NCBI RefSeq assembly: GCF_002836255.1
Contig: NZ_PJAU01000033.1
Location: 682,001-746,000 of the forward strand
Reading direction: 5' to 3'
Origin: Colwellia sp. 75C3
Lineage (GTDB): Bacteria > Pseudomonadota > Gammaproteobacteria > Enterobacterales > Alteromonadaceae
Length of the DNA stretch: 64,000 nucleotides
The notes under the pieces were generated by a model. It did no database searches, was not told where the DNA came from, and saw only the letters and a program-made list of their open reading frames with translations. The translations under genes were made by a program, and so were the position numbers. Shown one piece after another: positions 17,773 through 27,401 of the stretch. The stretch's first letter is position 1. Every line of letters begins with the position of its first letter.

Positions 17773-19689
17773 ATGAATATGGCGATAAAACGGTTATTTC
17801 TTTTCATGACTTTTCCTTTTAAAGTGCAATTATTGTCTTTTTTTATAGTGACTGCAGCCTTTGCACAGTCATCGCCTGAGCAAGCGATACTGAGCAATCA
17901 AGTGCAGAAATTATTAAAAGTAAATGATGAAATGGTTGATAGGGATACAGTGAAATACCTATTGGAAAAAATCATTAATAATCGACAACATTACTCAAAT
18001 GATATCCTCGCTAAAGTCTATTTACTTTCAGCAAGGGGAGCTAGTAAGCAAGGAAATATAAACCAAGTATTCGAGTTTGCTCAACATGGCTTAGCAGTGA
18101 ATAGTCTAGATAAAAAAGTTAAATTAGCGTTATTGCTGAAGTTAGCTGATGTTTATATTGCCAGGAAGCATTATAAAAAGTTACTAGAATTAACCCAAGT
18201 AGCAGTAAAAAATAGTGAAGTTACAGGGAGCATTAAGTATCAATTACTTTCGTTAAGTTATCGCAGTGTCGCGTTGTCAATGTTAGGAAAGCACCAAGGT
18301 GCTTTAGCTGATTTACAGCAAGTCGAACAGGGGATCAGTAAAAGTGAATTGACAGAGTATATAGAATTATTGACTATTTTAGCTTTGGCCTATCATCATC
18401 TAGGTGATTATCAAACATCGTTAACTATGCAATTAAAAATATTGAAATCAAAATTTGAAATGGGACAAAAAAATAATATTGCTCAAACCTATTTATACTT
18501 AGGTTATGCCTACTTTAATTTGCAGCGCTTTGATGATGCATATAATGCCTATTGGGAATCTAAAAAGGCAGCTCAAAAGAGCGATAGTCCTATTAATGTT
18601 GCTCATGCAAATAAGGGATTAGGCCTTACCTTAATAAAACAAAAACAATTTCATCAAGCACTTGTGCCTTTACAGCAAGCAATAGAAATATTTTCCCAAC
18701 ATAATATTCAATCTGAACGTATAGAGACTTCTGTGGCTTTGGTAAGCGCAAAGTTGAGCGTTAAGCAAACCCTTGATGGTTATAACTTATTAATTGAAGT
18801 AATAAAACTTCTTGATGGCAAGGATATCTCATTAAAGTATGCAGGTTTTTATCGAATGGTTGCTGAAATGCACTTTGTGAAAAAAAACTATCAAGTTGCT
18901 TATCGCTGGCAAGAAAAGCATAGTCAAGTCTTGCTTGATAAGCTTAAAGACAAGAATAAATCCTCCCAAATAGTGCAAAGATTTCCTTTTTTAGCTTTGG
19001 GGCAGGCACTTAAAGTAGAGCCAATTGAAGAGTCGAAAAGGCTAGCGGTAAAATTGGCAGAAAGTAGTGAGCTGTCGAGTAGTTTTACTGAAAAGTATCA
19101 AAAACAAAGAGTCATCATCACAAGTTTGTCGGCCTTAGTTTGTTTATTATTAGTCACCTTAGTGGGCTTCTTTTTGAGATTAAGAGCACAAAAAATGAAC
19201 CTGGCCTATGAAGAAATGGAAAAACCCAGTTATGCAATAGCTGCTCCCATGCAAACAAAGTTTAATTATCAATTAGCCTTTCAGAAGGCAAGACAGTTTA
19301 AATACTCTCTAAATGTTGGTTATCTTATTGTAGACAATTGGCAGGAACTTGTTTTTCACTTCAATAAAAAAAGCATCAATGAGGTGACGAAGGAAATCGC
19401 CAGCCTTATCAATGATCACATATCTGAATTTGATTATGCGGGCTTGCTAAATGAGGGGGAGTATCTGTTATTATTTGAGCATCAAAGTAGTCAAGAAGTC
19501 AGTGTTAAACTCGATAATCTGGTGCAAGCTATAAATACACGAGCTTTTGCCAACTTAGGCGATTTTTCAGTAACGATGAAATACTCGTTGAATACTCCTG
19601 ATTTTAAAGATATTGACCCATATCTCTTTTTGGCACGTATTGCTGAATCTGTTAATATCGAGCAAGTTAACCAGTCTAAGGTATCGTAA
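17773..19689 (+). CDS. Exported TPR protein with a degenerate GGDEF-like cytoplasmic domain
   Basis: A 638-residue protein: an N-terminal signal/anchor segment (ending near AAFAQSS), a periplasmic solenoid of TPR-like helix pairs (about 45-430, with repeats such as YLYLGYAYFNLQRFDDAYNAY), one membrane helix (about 447-470), and a C-terminal domain (about 490-630). The last domain follows the GGDEF fold pattern (FNYQLAFQKARQFKYSLNVG, then YLIVDNW), but the signature site reads NEGEY at 560-564 and other catalytic residues are missing, so cyclase activity is unlikely. Two ATGs two codons apart could start it. The stop overlaps the next ATG by one base. Confidence 0.8.
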   Translation: MNMAIKRLFLFMTFPFKVQLLSFFIVTAAFAQSSPEQAILSNQVQKLLKVNDEMVDRDTVKYLLEKIINNRQHYSNDILAKVYLLSARGASKQGNINQVFEFAQHGLAVNSLDKKVKLALLLKLADVYIARKHYKKLLELTQVAVKNSEVTGSIKYQLLSLSYRSVALSMLGKHQGALADLQQVEQGISKSELTEYIELLTILALAYHHLGDYQTSLTMQLKILKSKFEMGQKNNIAQTYLYLGYAYFNLQRFDDAYNAYWESKKAAQKSDSPINVAHANKGLGLTLIKQKQFHQALVPLQQAIEIFSQHNIQSERIETSVALVSAKLSVKQTLDGYNLLIEVIKLLDGKDISLKYAGFYRMVAEMHFVKKNYQVAYRWQEKHSQVLLDKLKDKNKSSQIVQRFPFLALGQALKVEPIEESKRLAVKLAESSELSSSFTEKYQKQRVIITSLSALVCLLLVTLVGFFLRLRAQKMNLAYEEMEKPSYAIAAPMQTKFNYQLAFQKARQFKYSLNVGYLIVDNWQELVFHFNKKSINEVTKEIASLINDHISEFDYAGLLNEGEYLLLFEHQSSQEVSVKLDNLVQAINTRAFANLGDFSVTMKYSLNTPDFKDIDPYLFLARIAESVNIEQVNQSKVS

Positions 19690-20225
19690 TGTTTTTTGTT
19701 TTAGTTATAACCGTTGTTTTTGTCTTCATTAGTATCTACTTCTTTTTTCGCGCAGAAAAACTGCAAAGACAGCTAATAAGTCAGCAACGTGAAAGTTTGG
19801 CCACCCGTAAGGAAAATAAATTATTAGTGGAGTCTATTACACTCGTTGCCACGCGAGAGCAAGAGTTCTCTAAAGCAAAATTACAACGTTTAAAAGCGTA
19901 TGCTAAAGCCAACGATGACGAACAACTTTTGCTACATACAGAATTAATCAGTCCATTAATTAACAATTACAGCATTGTATTTAGGGAGTGTCTAAAAGGA
20001 AAAGGTCGACTAAAATCGGTTAGCCAGAAGTGTTTTGCAAACCAGGATAGTTCGGCTTATAAAAAATTCGTAGCATTGATAGTAACCAGCGATAAAAAAT
20101 TAAAACGTTATTGGTCTAGTGATAACCTCAACGGGTTCCTGTTTTTAGTTGATGCTCTGCTTACAATAGATGAAGGTAACTCCAGTCGACCTATCAAAGA
20201 CAAGAAAAGTAATTGTCATTCCTAA
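19689..20225 (+). CDS. Hypothetical membrane-anchored coiled-coil protein
   Basis: I do not recognise this 178-residue protein. It has one N-terminal membrane helix (about 2-20), a charged coiled-coil-like stretch (about 22-70), and a soluble remainder without known motifs. Its ATG overlaps the stop of the TPR/GGDEF-like gene (TAATG), which implies translational coupling and a shared function. The next gene, an inactive GGDEF-EAL protein, starts 99 bases later. Confidence 0.8.
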   Translation: MFFVLVITVVFVFISIYFFFRAEKLQRQLISQQRESLATRKENKLLVESITLVATREQEFSKAKLQRLKAYAKANDDEQLLLHTELISPLINNYSIVFRECLKGKGRLKSVSQKCFANQDSSAYKKFVALIVTSDKKLKRYWSSDNLNGFLFLVDALLTIDEGNSSRPIKDKKSNCHS

Positions 20226-20324
20226 TATAACAGCTTAATAACGTGGTATATCTGTACAAAAGGTCATATTTTTAATAGGCTAGGGCATTACTTTGATGAA
20301 ATTTCCTAGGATGGGGGGTTAAAT

Positions 20325-21938
20325 ATGAGTCGTTTTAACGCCAAGTACATTTTACTATTTATTATTCTTATTGTAATTGTTGCTCTATCTACGCTTTTTG
20401 CACAACAATACAGTGAAAATTTTCCGATCAGCTTGATTGCTATTATTAGCTATCTTGTTGCGGTTATCACCGCGACTGTTTTAGCTCTATTATTCATTCA
20501 AAAATCATTCAGTTCAACGGTTGTAAAAGCGGATACTGAAATTATTAGTGTTGAAGAGCTGTTTTCTTATACCCATGATCCTACCACTAACTTACCAACA
20601 GCACAGCAAGCTCAAAGAACTTTTGAAGCGGCCATCAAGTCTAACACGGGACAACGTTATGCTACTGTGGTCTTCAAACCAGTTAATTTCCAGCAAGTAA
20701 ATAGTTTATTGGGCCATCATAATTCTGACTTGTTATTATTACAGCTTGCATACTGTTTACAGCAAAAAATCTCTGATAATGTAAGTTTGTTAAGTTTTGG
20801 TTTTAGTCCTGAGCCTGTCCGTATTGCTCGTTTACAGAGTTTACAATTTTTGGTGGTATATAACTTAACCGATAGTCGATTTGATGATGAAATTATGCTT
20901 GATGAACTCTGTCATCAATTAGCTGACTCTGTCCCTAATGCTATGAGTTTTAAGAGTTTCTCTTTGAATTTTGAACTCGCTTTTGGTATTGCTATTTCAG
21001 GTGAACATGGCGATAACTTTGATGAAATTATCGCCCATGCAGGCGATGCTTTATTAAATGGTTTACAGAAACAGCAAGCCATTAATTATTTTGATAAAAA
21101 AAGTATTGTTTATAACCAAAGTCAGCTCGCTAGGATGGAGGCAATACGTCAAGATATTAAAGAAGAGAAGTTGTTTTGTTATTTACAACCACAAGTCAAT
21201 ATTAATAACCACAATATTGTAGGCTTCCAATTGAGGGTTCATTGGTATGAAAGTGAGCTGGTTAAACCATTAGAACTCTATGATTTTTCCGAGCTTGCTG
21301 AGCATAGTGGTGAATTGTATCTATTGACAAAGCAGATGTTAAAACAAGCATTTAATACTCTTGAAAGTTTACACAATATAGGCGTGTATCAACGTATTTC
21401 TGTTACTTTGTCTAGTGCAAGTTTATTTGAGGTGGATCTAGTCGATTACATCGAGACAAAACTGCAACAGCATAAAATATCAGGTAAATACTTAATGATT
21501 GAATTGAGTGAAAATGTAATGATTAGTGCGAGTAACCGAGTAAAAGTCATTATTGATCAGCTTAAGTCATTGGATATAAAAATTTCTATTGCCAATTTTT
21601 CAGGTAGTTATGAGTCGTTACGTTATGTAAGGAAAATGGCGATTCATCAACTTAAAATCAATTGTCAGCAATTAAGTAACGACAGTAGTAATCGAGTAGA
21701 TAAGGCAATAACTAATGCACTTGTTACTTTAACTCGTAGTATGAAAATCCCCCTTGTAGGCACCGATATTGATAGGCATGATGCGTCAGAAGCTTATATA
21801 ACTATGGGTGGAGAGTTAATTCAAGGAGATATTATTCATTCAGGAGTTGTTCCTGACGAAATAGAAATATGGTTAGAGAAATGGTACTTACAGCACCCAG
21901 GATCTATCCCTCCAGAAGCGAGACCATCTATTTATTAG
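20325..21938 (+). CDS. Catalytically degenerate GGDEF-EAL protein
   Basis: A 537-residue inner-membrane protein with two helices (about 6-25 and 35-58), a GGDEF-like domain (about 85-260) and an EAL-like domain (about 275-530). Neither site is intact: GGDEF aligns with LQSLQF, and EAL reads FQL (residues 301-303, G-F-Q-L-R). The DDFGTG metal loop reads ANFSGS and the late AEGVET motif reads GTDID. It should neither make nor cut c-di-GMP. Enterobacterial CsrD/MshH proteins are also doubly degenerate and act as RNA-decay adaptors or c-di-GMP-sensing scaffolds; whether this one is related is unknown. A GGGGGGTT sequence lies close to the start. Confidence 0.88.
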   Translation: MSRFNAKYILLFIILIVIVALSTLFAQQYSENFPISLIAIISYLVAVITATVLALLFIQKSFSSTVVKADTEIISVEELFSYTHDPTTNLPTAQQAQRTFEAAIKSNTGQRYATVVFKPVNFQQVNSLLGHHNSDLLLLQLAYCLQQKISDNVSLLSFGFSPEPVRIARLQSLQFLVVYNLTDSRFDDEIMLDELCHQLADSVPNAMSFKSFSLNFELAFGIAISGEHGDNFDEIIAHAGDALLNGLQKQQAINYFDKKSIVYNQSQLARMEAIRQDIKEEKLFCYLQPQVNINNHNIVGFQLRVHWYESELVKPLELYDFSELAEHSGELYLLTKQMLKQAFNTLESLHNIGVYQRISVTLSSASLFEVDLVDYIETKLQQHKISGKYLMIELSENVMISASNRVKVIIDQLKSLDIKISIANFSGSYESLRYVRKMAIHQLKINCQQLSNDSSNRVDKAITNALVTLTRSMKIPLVGTDIDRHDASEAYITMGGELIQGDIIHSGVVPDEIEIWLEKWYLQHPGSIPPEARPSIY

Positions 21939-22500
21939 TCCTACTTTATTCAATATCGAGTACTTCTTGTGATCATATACTCTCGGTATTCTCAGCATGG
22001 ATATGGCCATCAGCGAACACGGTAACCTCGGTAGAGTTAATGGCAGCATTTATTGCTAAATACTTTGCTTACTTACCTATAGCAGTTGTTACCATTAATG
22101 ATTGGTTAGGAATGTCGATATATTCTACAAATCGACACTGCTATAACAAATCATCCATTCCTAGTCGTATTCTCAGCACATTGTGTAATACTTACATTAA
22201 TAGGCCCTCTCAGTATTGAGTCGCATCAATAGTATCAACTGAACTGAACTAAACACCTATAATACAGGTGGTTAGCTGAGAGGTAAGAGACCTTTTGTTA
22301 TAAAATAAAGAGTTCAGCTAATGTATAATTTTCTGATGAAATAAAATCTATTATATATTTTATTTCATTTACGGGTATTACTTGAATTTAAAGGTAAAAG
22401 CCTTTTTAATAGCACTAATGATTTGGCACTAGAACCAAACACACTTTAAAAGTATATTCGTTCAAAAAGGTACATTAATAGCCATGATTAAAGTTGTATT
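21939..22500. other. 562-base gap with little recognisable content
   Basis: Apart from the possible gene remnant on the minus strand at 21973-22220, nothing clear is seen. A short AT-rich stretch at 22310-22380 and ordinary spacer precede the GGDEF-EAL gene. No promoter was picked with confidence. Confidence 0.4.
21973..22220 (-). pseudogene. Possible decayed gene remnant with two in-frame stops
   Basis: On the minus strand one frame reads plausibly as protein for about 82 codons, ending VTVFADGHIHAENTESI and a TGA at 21973-21975. It is interrupted by a TAG just after MDDLL and a TAA after TTAIGK; both could come from Gln codons by one change. No family could be assigned. The opposite strand has a 116-codon open frame here with poor protein character. 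The region may simply be noncoding. Confidence 0.35.
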
Positions 22501-24519
22501 ATGATCGAATTTATAACACCCCGGACATTTCTTTTTTCGACGCAAGCCGTGGTTTTTTCAGTGCTATTATTTGTTTTTTATACTTATTATCGTACATTTC
22601 TTCGTAAATACGTTAAATATTGGTTAGTAAGTATTGGCGCGCTATGCCTTAGTTATTTAATCAAATCTATTATACCTTATTCTACTAGCCACCTTTCAAG
22701 TGATTATTGGCTGATTCTAGCGGAATTACTACTTCAGATTTTCCAATATTCCTTCCTGATTTTCCTTGGGTGTGGCGTTTTTAATGCAAAAACGAATAAG
22801 GAAATACCTCCGAAGATATTAAGGGGAAGTCTCGCTGTAATTGTCGTACTCAGTATTGTCACTACAGTATTATTTGCCTTTGATTCCAGCCAAGCATTTA
22901 ACCATTTTTATTTAACCGTTAGCCTCCCTAGTTTTATCTTTGGTTGCTCTTTCTTTTCTTTAGCCAGCTACCTTTTATTTGATAAAAAAAGCTATTTTTC
23001 AAGTAAAGTCTTAATGTATTTTTCGGCCACGTTTGGCTTACGGTACTTAATATATTCTTTTATATCCATTGTGGCTTTAACAGAACCCTGGTTTCGTCAA
23101 CTAGAGTCATTCCTATTGTATTTTGATGTTGCTGCACATAGCATCCTTGGCTTTACTTTACTCATTTGGATGCAAGGTGCTGAAAGGTTTGCAGCTTTAA
23201 ATGCTATAAATAGAGCACAATACCTTGGTAAACATGATTCATTAACGGGAGCACTTAATCGTGAGCAAGTGATGGCGAAGTTGTCAGATAAAATGCTTGA
23301 ACTGACACAGACAAATAAAGTAAATAAGAGCCAAGTAAAGCTGGCAATTTTTTTACTAGATATAAAACAGTTTAAATTTATCAATGATACTTATGGCTTA
23401 AAAATAGGGGACTATATTCTTGGGGAGATAGCCAATCGTCTAAATCATAGTGTTTTCATTCCACAAGCGGTAGGTCGTTTAAGTGGTGACTCATTTATGT
23501 TTGTCATTGAATTTGAACAGCTATCGCATGTCGATCGAGCCGTAGACCACCTTCATGAACTTATTGAACGTTGTTTCCACTATGAGCAGCAAGAAATAAA
23601 AATTCAAGCTAGCGTCGGATATTGCTTTTATCCAGGTGATGCCGATAAATCAGAAGATTTACTACAAAAAGCTAACCTTGCGCTGCATCATGCAGAAACC
23701 AATAATATACCAACAGTTGCTTTTGAAGACGGTATGCAAGCACAAGGTAGACATTTAGTCTTGATGGAGAAGCAGTTAAGATTGGCATTAGAAAATGATG
23801 AATTTATTTTATATTATCAACCGCAATTAAACTTATTAACGAATAAGCTTGAGGGTGTCGAAGCGTTAGTGCGTTGGCAGCACCCTGAGAAAGGCGTGCT
23901 TCCGCCGAGTGAGTTTTTATCTGAGATGGAAGCTTTGGGTATGCATAATGAATTTGATAACTATATTTTAACCAAAGCCTGCCAAGCAAGTGAACGCTGG
24001 TTTAAATTATATCAACGTCGTGTAGCTATTGCTGTGAATATAACCGCTGTTGAATTTCAAGATGAGCAACTGGTTACTAATATGCAAATGTTATTGCAAA
24101 AATATGGTATCCCTTCTAAATATATTGAATTAGAGATTACTGAAAACGTTGTTATGACTGATATTACTAGGGCAATGAATAGTATTATTAAATTGCAAAG
24201 CATGGGTATTAAAGTATCCATTGATGATTTTGGCACAGGCTATTCGTCTTTGGCCTATTTACGAGACTTGCCGATAGATAAAATAAAAATTGATCGAAGC
24301 TTTATTCAAGAAGTGGAAAGCAATGATTCAGATCTTACTATCGTTAAGTCCATGATCGATCTGTCACATGGATTAGGTAAAAGAGTTTTAGCTGAAGGTG
24401 TTGAAACAGTAGAACAACTCAATTTACTACGTCATTTAGGCTGTGATGCAGTACAAGGTTATTATATTAGCAGACCACTGCCTGAAGAAAAATTGGCGCG
24501 GTATCTTGAAAGGAAATAG
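22501..24519 (+). CDS. Membrane GGDEF-EAL protein, likely c-di-GMP phosphodiesterase
   Basis: A 672-residue protein. The first 230 residues hold about seven membrane helices and form a probable sensor. A GGDEF domain (about 240-410) has the altered signature SGDSF at 328-332, so cyclase activity is doubtful, though GTP binding may remain. The EAL domain (about 420-672) is complete: EALVRW at 454-459, an Asn in VNIT, LEITEN, IDDFGTGYSSL, KIDRSF and AEGVET. This predicts hydrolysis of c-di-GMP to pGpG. It is the only intact c-di-GMP enzyme in the cluster. The ribosome site is weak. It is separated from the previous genes by 562 bases, so it is probably its own transcript. Confidence 0.9.
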   Translation: MIEFITPRTFLFSTQAVVFSVLLFVFYTYYRTFLRKYVKYWLVSIGALCLSYLIKSIIPYSTSHLSSDYWLILAELLLQIFQYSFLIFLGCGVFNAKTNKEIPPKILRGSLAVIVVLSIVTTVLFAFDSSQAFNHFYLTVSLPSFIFGCSFFSLASYLLFDKKSYFSSKVLMYFSATFGLRYLIYSFISIVALTEPWFRQLESFLLYFDVAAHSILGFTLLIWMQGAERFAALNAINRAQYLGKHDSLTGALNREQVMAKLSDKMLELTQTNKVNKSQVKLAIFLLDIKQFKFINDTYGLKIGDYILGEIANRLNHSVFIPQAVGRLSGDSFMFVIEFEQLSHVDRAVDHLHELIERCFHYEQQEIKIQASVGYCFYPGDADKSEDLLQKANLALHHAETNNIPTVAFEDGMQAQGRHLVLMEKQLRLALENDEFILYYQPQLNLLTNKLEGVEALVRWQHPEKGVLPPSEFLSEMEALGMHNEFDNYILTKACQASERWFKLYQRRVAIAVNITAVEFQDEQLVTNMQMLLQKYGIPSKYIELEITENVVMTDITRAMNSIIKLQSMGIKVSIDDFGTGYSSLAYLRDLPIDKIKIDRSFIQEVESNDSDLTIVKSMIDLSHGLGKRVLAEGVETVEQLNLLRHLGCDAVQGYYISRPLPEEKLARYLERK

Positions 24520-24976
24520 GTTAAATAAAAGTTATACCTAAGCTTATAAACTCCAATTATTTAATCAAATAACTCTCCTTAATTAGCTCTCAAACAATAA
24601 AGTAATAGGCATGTATATTGTAATCACGAGCATGTCTGGGATTTTGCTATTATCTAAAAATAAGCAGTATTTAACGATAAGTTATCAATAAACAAACAAA
24701 AAACAAAAAATTAAAAATTAAAAATTAAAAAGTATAAAAGTATAAAAATATAAAAATATAAAAAAATATTAACAAAAATCTGATAGTTACCGATACAGGT
24801 CTATACTAGAAGGAGGAAGGCTGAGTAGGTTTCCTTTTTCTGTTGTATTTTGTATTTCGCTGTCTTCATAGCAATACACTACAGAGGAAAGGTAAAGTTA
24901 CATGGGCTAAGGATAAGCTAAATTTTCCACTATCAATTTTTATATTATTTAGATTAAACTTTAAAGGTAAAATTCT
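24520..24976. other. Gap with A/T low-complexity tract
   Basis: No gene is seen. Bases about 24690-24778 are almost pure A/T with short tandem units (ATTAAAA three times, then GTATAAAA and ATATAAAA units) and are likely strongly bent. Around 24811-24843 a purine-rich AGGAGGAAGG and a later TTTCCTTTTT could form a weak terminator-like hairpin. The chemoreceptor promoter should lie between there and 24976. Confidence 0.5.
24690..24778. repeat. A/T-only short tandem repeat tract
   Basis: Degenerate 7-8 base units (AAAATTA and then AAGTATAA/AAATATAA) follow one another for almost 90 bases, with phased A tracts. This suggests slippage expansion and intrinsic DNA curvature upstream of the chemoreceptor gene. 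Confidence 0.7.
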
Positions 24977-26836
24977 ATGCTCATAAAACACAAACTAATC
25001 ATTAATACCGGCATCCTAGTGTTGGCAATGAGCCTAATGCTAGTATTACTGAATTATGCAAGTTCAGCATTACAACATGATATATCGATTGCAAAGGGTA
25101 TAGGTGATATTAAAGCTTCTGTACTTGAATTAAGGCGTGAAGAAAAAGATTTTTTTGCCCGTAAGAATCTGAAGTATGATGATAAGTTTCAAAGTAAAAT
25201 AAAGGAAGCTCACTTTCAAATTAAGCGATTATCGTCAGACTTTACAGATATTGGTTTATCAATACCAGAATTGGCTAGTATGGGTAATATTCTTACTCAA
25301 TATCAAACACAGTTTACTAACGTTGTTACCTTGCAAAAGAAAATCGGCCTAGATGCTAAATCTGGCTTGTACGGGGAACTTCGTGCTGCTGTTCATAATG
25401 TGGAAGAGCTTATTGGTAATGATGATTACCGTTTACGAAGTGAAATGTTACAACTGAGACGTAATGAAAAAGATTTTATGCTACGTCTAGATGATAAATA
25501 TGTAGATAAACTTAAAAGTAATGTTAGTAAGTTACTTAGCAGTGTTCAATCGAGTAATTTTTCGTCCTCTAAAAAGCAGGAAGTTAGTAAGCTTACCAAA
25601 GATTATCAAACCGCTTTCTCCAATTTAGTTATGGCTCAAAGAGAGTTGGGTTATAACGAAAAAATGGGCGTAATCAAGGAAATGCGTAGTGTAGTTCATC
25701 AAGTTGATAATGAACTTAAAAAACTATTAACTAAAAGTGAACAGGCAGTGCAAGACAGTGTGAGTTATGTAAATACTCTAGCTTACAGTTTGTTTTTTAT
25801 TGTGTTATTGGTGGCTTTAGCGAGTGCTTGGTTCGTTGGCAAAAGTATCTTAGATCGAATTAGCAACTTACAACTTACCATGAACAAAATTGCTCAGAGC
25901 AATGATTTAACCACTGAAATAGACGTTAGCGGTGGTGATGAACTCTCTGAAATGGCTAAAGTATTTAACCATATGTTAACTAATTTTCGTTCACTTATTG
26001 TTGAAGTCAATCACTCAGTTGTCACACTTAATACCGCAACAGGTAGCTTGGCTGAAAATATTTATAACGCCAATGAAGGTGTTGAGACTCAAATGCAGCA
26101 AACAGACCTTGTTGCTACAGCGGTCACAGAAATGGTCGCAACGGTAGATGAAATAGCGACTAATACTCGAGAAGCAGCTCATAAGGCCGAGCTAACAAAT
26201 AGCAATGCTGGAAAAGGTAAAACAGGGGTAGAGCAAACAATAAAACAAATAGGTCAGCTATCTGCGAAATTGTTAGATTCAGAAAATGTAGTCAAGGAGT
26301 TAGAAAAAGAAAGCATCACCATTGCCTCAGTATTAGATGTTATTCGTGGTATTGCTGACCAAACTAACTTACTTGCTTTAAATGCCGCCATTGAAGCTGC
26401 TAGAGCGGGTGAGCAAGGTCGAGGCTTTGCTGTTGTTGCTGATGAAGTCAGAACGCTTGCGAGTAGAACTCAAGACTCAACTCAAGAAATTGAAACCATC
26501 ATTGGTCTATTGCAAAAACGTACTCAAGAGATTGTAATCTTAATGGCGCAATGCCGTAATCAGGGAAAAGAAAGTGCGGAGCAAGCGAGTTCAGCCGGTG
26601 CTATGCTCGATGAAATAGCACAAGACGTTTCGCTAATAATGGAAATGAATAGTACTATAGCCACTGCCATCCAAGAGCAAAGTACTGTTGCCTCAGAAGT
26701 TAATCAACACGTAGTGATGATCAGAGATGTGACAGAGCAATCAGGTAACTCAGCGAAACAAAATGAGCAGATGAGTGAAGAGTTGTCTCAACAGGCACAA
26801 GTGCTAACGACAGAAGTGAGTCGCTTCACAGTTTAA
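24977..26836 (+). CDS. Methyl-accepting chemotaxis protein with HBM-like sensor
   Basis: A 619-residue transducer. Membrane helices lie at about 7-27 and 262-287. The roughly 230-residue periplasmic sensor contains two LRR-E/N-EKDF motifs (near residues 53 and 165), the signature of the helical bimodular (HBM) sensor, as in the Pseudomonas receptor McpS for organic acids. A HAMP domain (about 288-342) and the signalling coiled coil follow, with the hairpin tip [20 protein letters not shown]. No CheR-binding pentapeptide (xWxxF) is visible at the C terminus. The ligand cannot be read. A strong terminator follows. Confidence 0.93.
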   Translation: MLIKHKLIINTGILVLAMSLMLVLLNYASSALQHDISIAKGIGDIKASVLELRREEKDFFARKNLKYDDKFQSKIKEAHFQIKRLSSDFTDIGLSIPELASMGNILTQYQTQFTNVVTLQKKIGLDAKSGLYGELRAAVHNVEELIGNDDYRLRSEMLQLRRNEKDFMLRLDDKYVDKLKSNVSKLLSSVQSSNFSSSKKQEVSKLTKDYQTAFSNLVMAQRELGYNEKMGVIKEMRSVVHQVDNELKKLLTKSEQAVQDSVSYVNTLAYSLFFIVLLVALASAWFVGKSILDRISNLQLTMNKIAQSNDLTTEIDVSGGDELSEMAKVFNHMLTNFRSLIVEVNHSVVTLNTATGSLAENIYNANEGVETQMQQTDLVATAVTEMVATVDEIATNTREAAHKAELTNSNAGKGKTGVEQTIKQIGQLSAKLLDSENVVKELEKESITIASVLDVIRGIADQTNLLALNAAIEAARAGEQGRGFAVVADEVRTLASRTQDSTQEIETIIGLLQKRTQEIVILMAQCRNQGKESAEQASSAGAMLDEIAQDVSLIMEMNSTIATAIQEQSTVASEVNQHVVMIRDVTEQSGNSAKQNEQMSEELSQQAQVLTTEVSRFTV

Positions 26837-26871
26837 ACTAATGTGTAGACTTACCTTGGAAATGATGTAAA

Positions 26872-26913
26872 TAAAAAAGCCCTAACTCTTTTGAAGGTTA
26901 GGGCCTTTTTTAT
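26872..26913. terminator. Terminator after the chemoreceptor gene
   Basis: GCCCTAAC (26879-26886) and GTTAGGGC (26897-26904) form a stem with a 10-base loop. The stem is flanked by A6 before and a T6 run after, so it can work in both directions between the converging genes. Confidence 0.9.
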
Positions 26914-26961
26914 TGGGCTGAAAACATAAAGCGATTATATTGAGTCGACTAAATTAGCTAA

Positions 26962-27333
26962 TTATAACTGTTTAAAATTAATCATAGTTTCACGGGAATG
27001 ACCACTGGTCTTCAGCTCATTTAAGTAACTCTGCCAACGAATCTCATATTCCAAAGCTAATGTTTGGACATAGTCTTCACTATAAATAGCGCTATGTTCA
27101 TCATCAAAAATAAAGCGATAACCATGCTTTGCGACGCTCTCAATGTTGACTAACAATATATCCTTTTTATGAGCGGTAACTTGACTGGTCTTTGGTTTTT
27201 TAGTTGAGTTCGCTGGGGAGCTAACACGCAAATATTCAAAGCTAAGTTGTGTGTTTTTTATCGCTGCACTAGCTGAGAACTCAATAGTCAGATTATGTAG
27301 GGTATTATCTATAATAAAACGGGCTATTTTCAT
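26962..27333 (-). CDS. DUF971 family protein
   Basis: A 123-residue cytoplasmic protein of the DUF971 / gamma-butyrobetaine-hydroxylase N-terminal-like family. The family core is visible as FIFDDEHSAIYSEDYVQTLALEYE near residues 75-98. The same fold forms the N-terminal domain of some Fe/2-oxoglutarate enzymes and is also found in iron-sulfur carrier-like contexts, but function here is unknown. It follows hslU by 68 bases, an arrangement also known from Pseudomonas, so it is probably in the hslVU operon. Confidence 0.85.
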   Translation of the reverse strand: MKIARFIIDNTLHNLTIEFSASAAIKNTQLSFEYLRVSSPANSTKKPKTSQVTAHKKDILLVNIESVAKHGYRFIFDDEHSAIYSEDYVQTLALEYEIRWQSYLNELKTSGHSRETMINFKQL

Positions 27334-27401
27334 TGCAGTAAAGAACCTTTTATTTTATTTAGCTAAGATAATTTTTGATTATCTTAGCTAACACCAGACT
27401 A

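Noticed and set aside
17655..17897. 80-codon minus-strand open frame near the riboswitch
   Set aside because: It is antisense to the signal peptide of the TPR protein and lies upstream, not downstream, of the riboswitch, so it cannot be the riboswitch target.
21869..22219. 116-codon plus-strand open frame after the degenerate GGDEF-EAL gene
   Set aside because: It starts inside the preceding gene, lacks a ribosome site, and its Ser/Ile/Tyr-rich product looks like noncoding translation.
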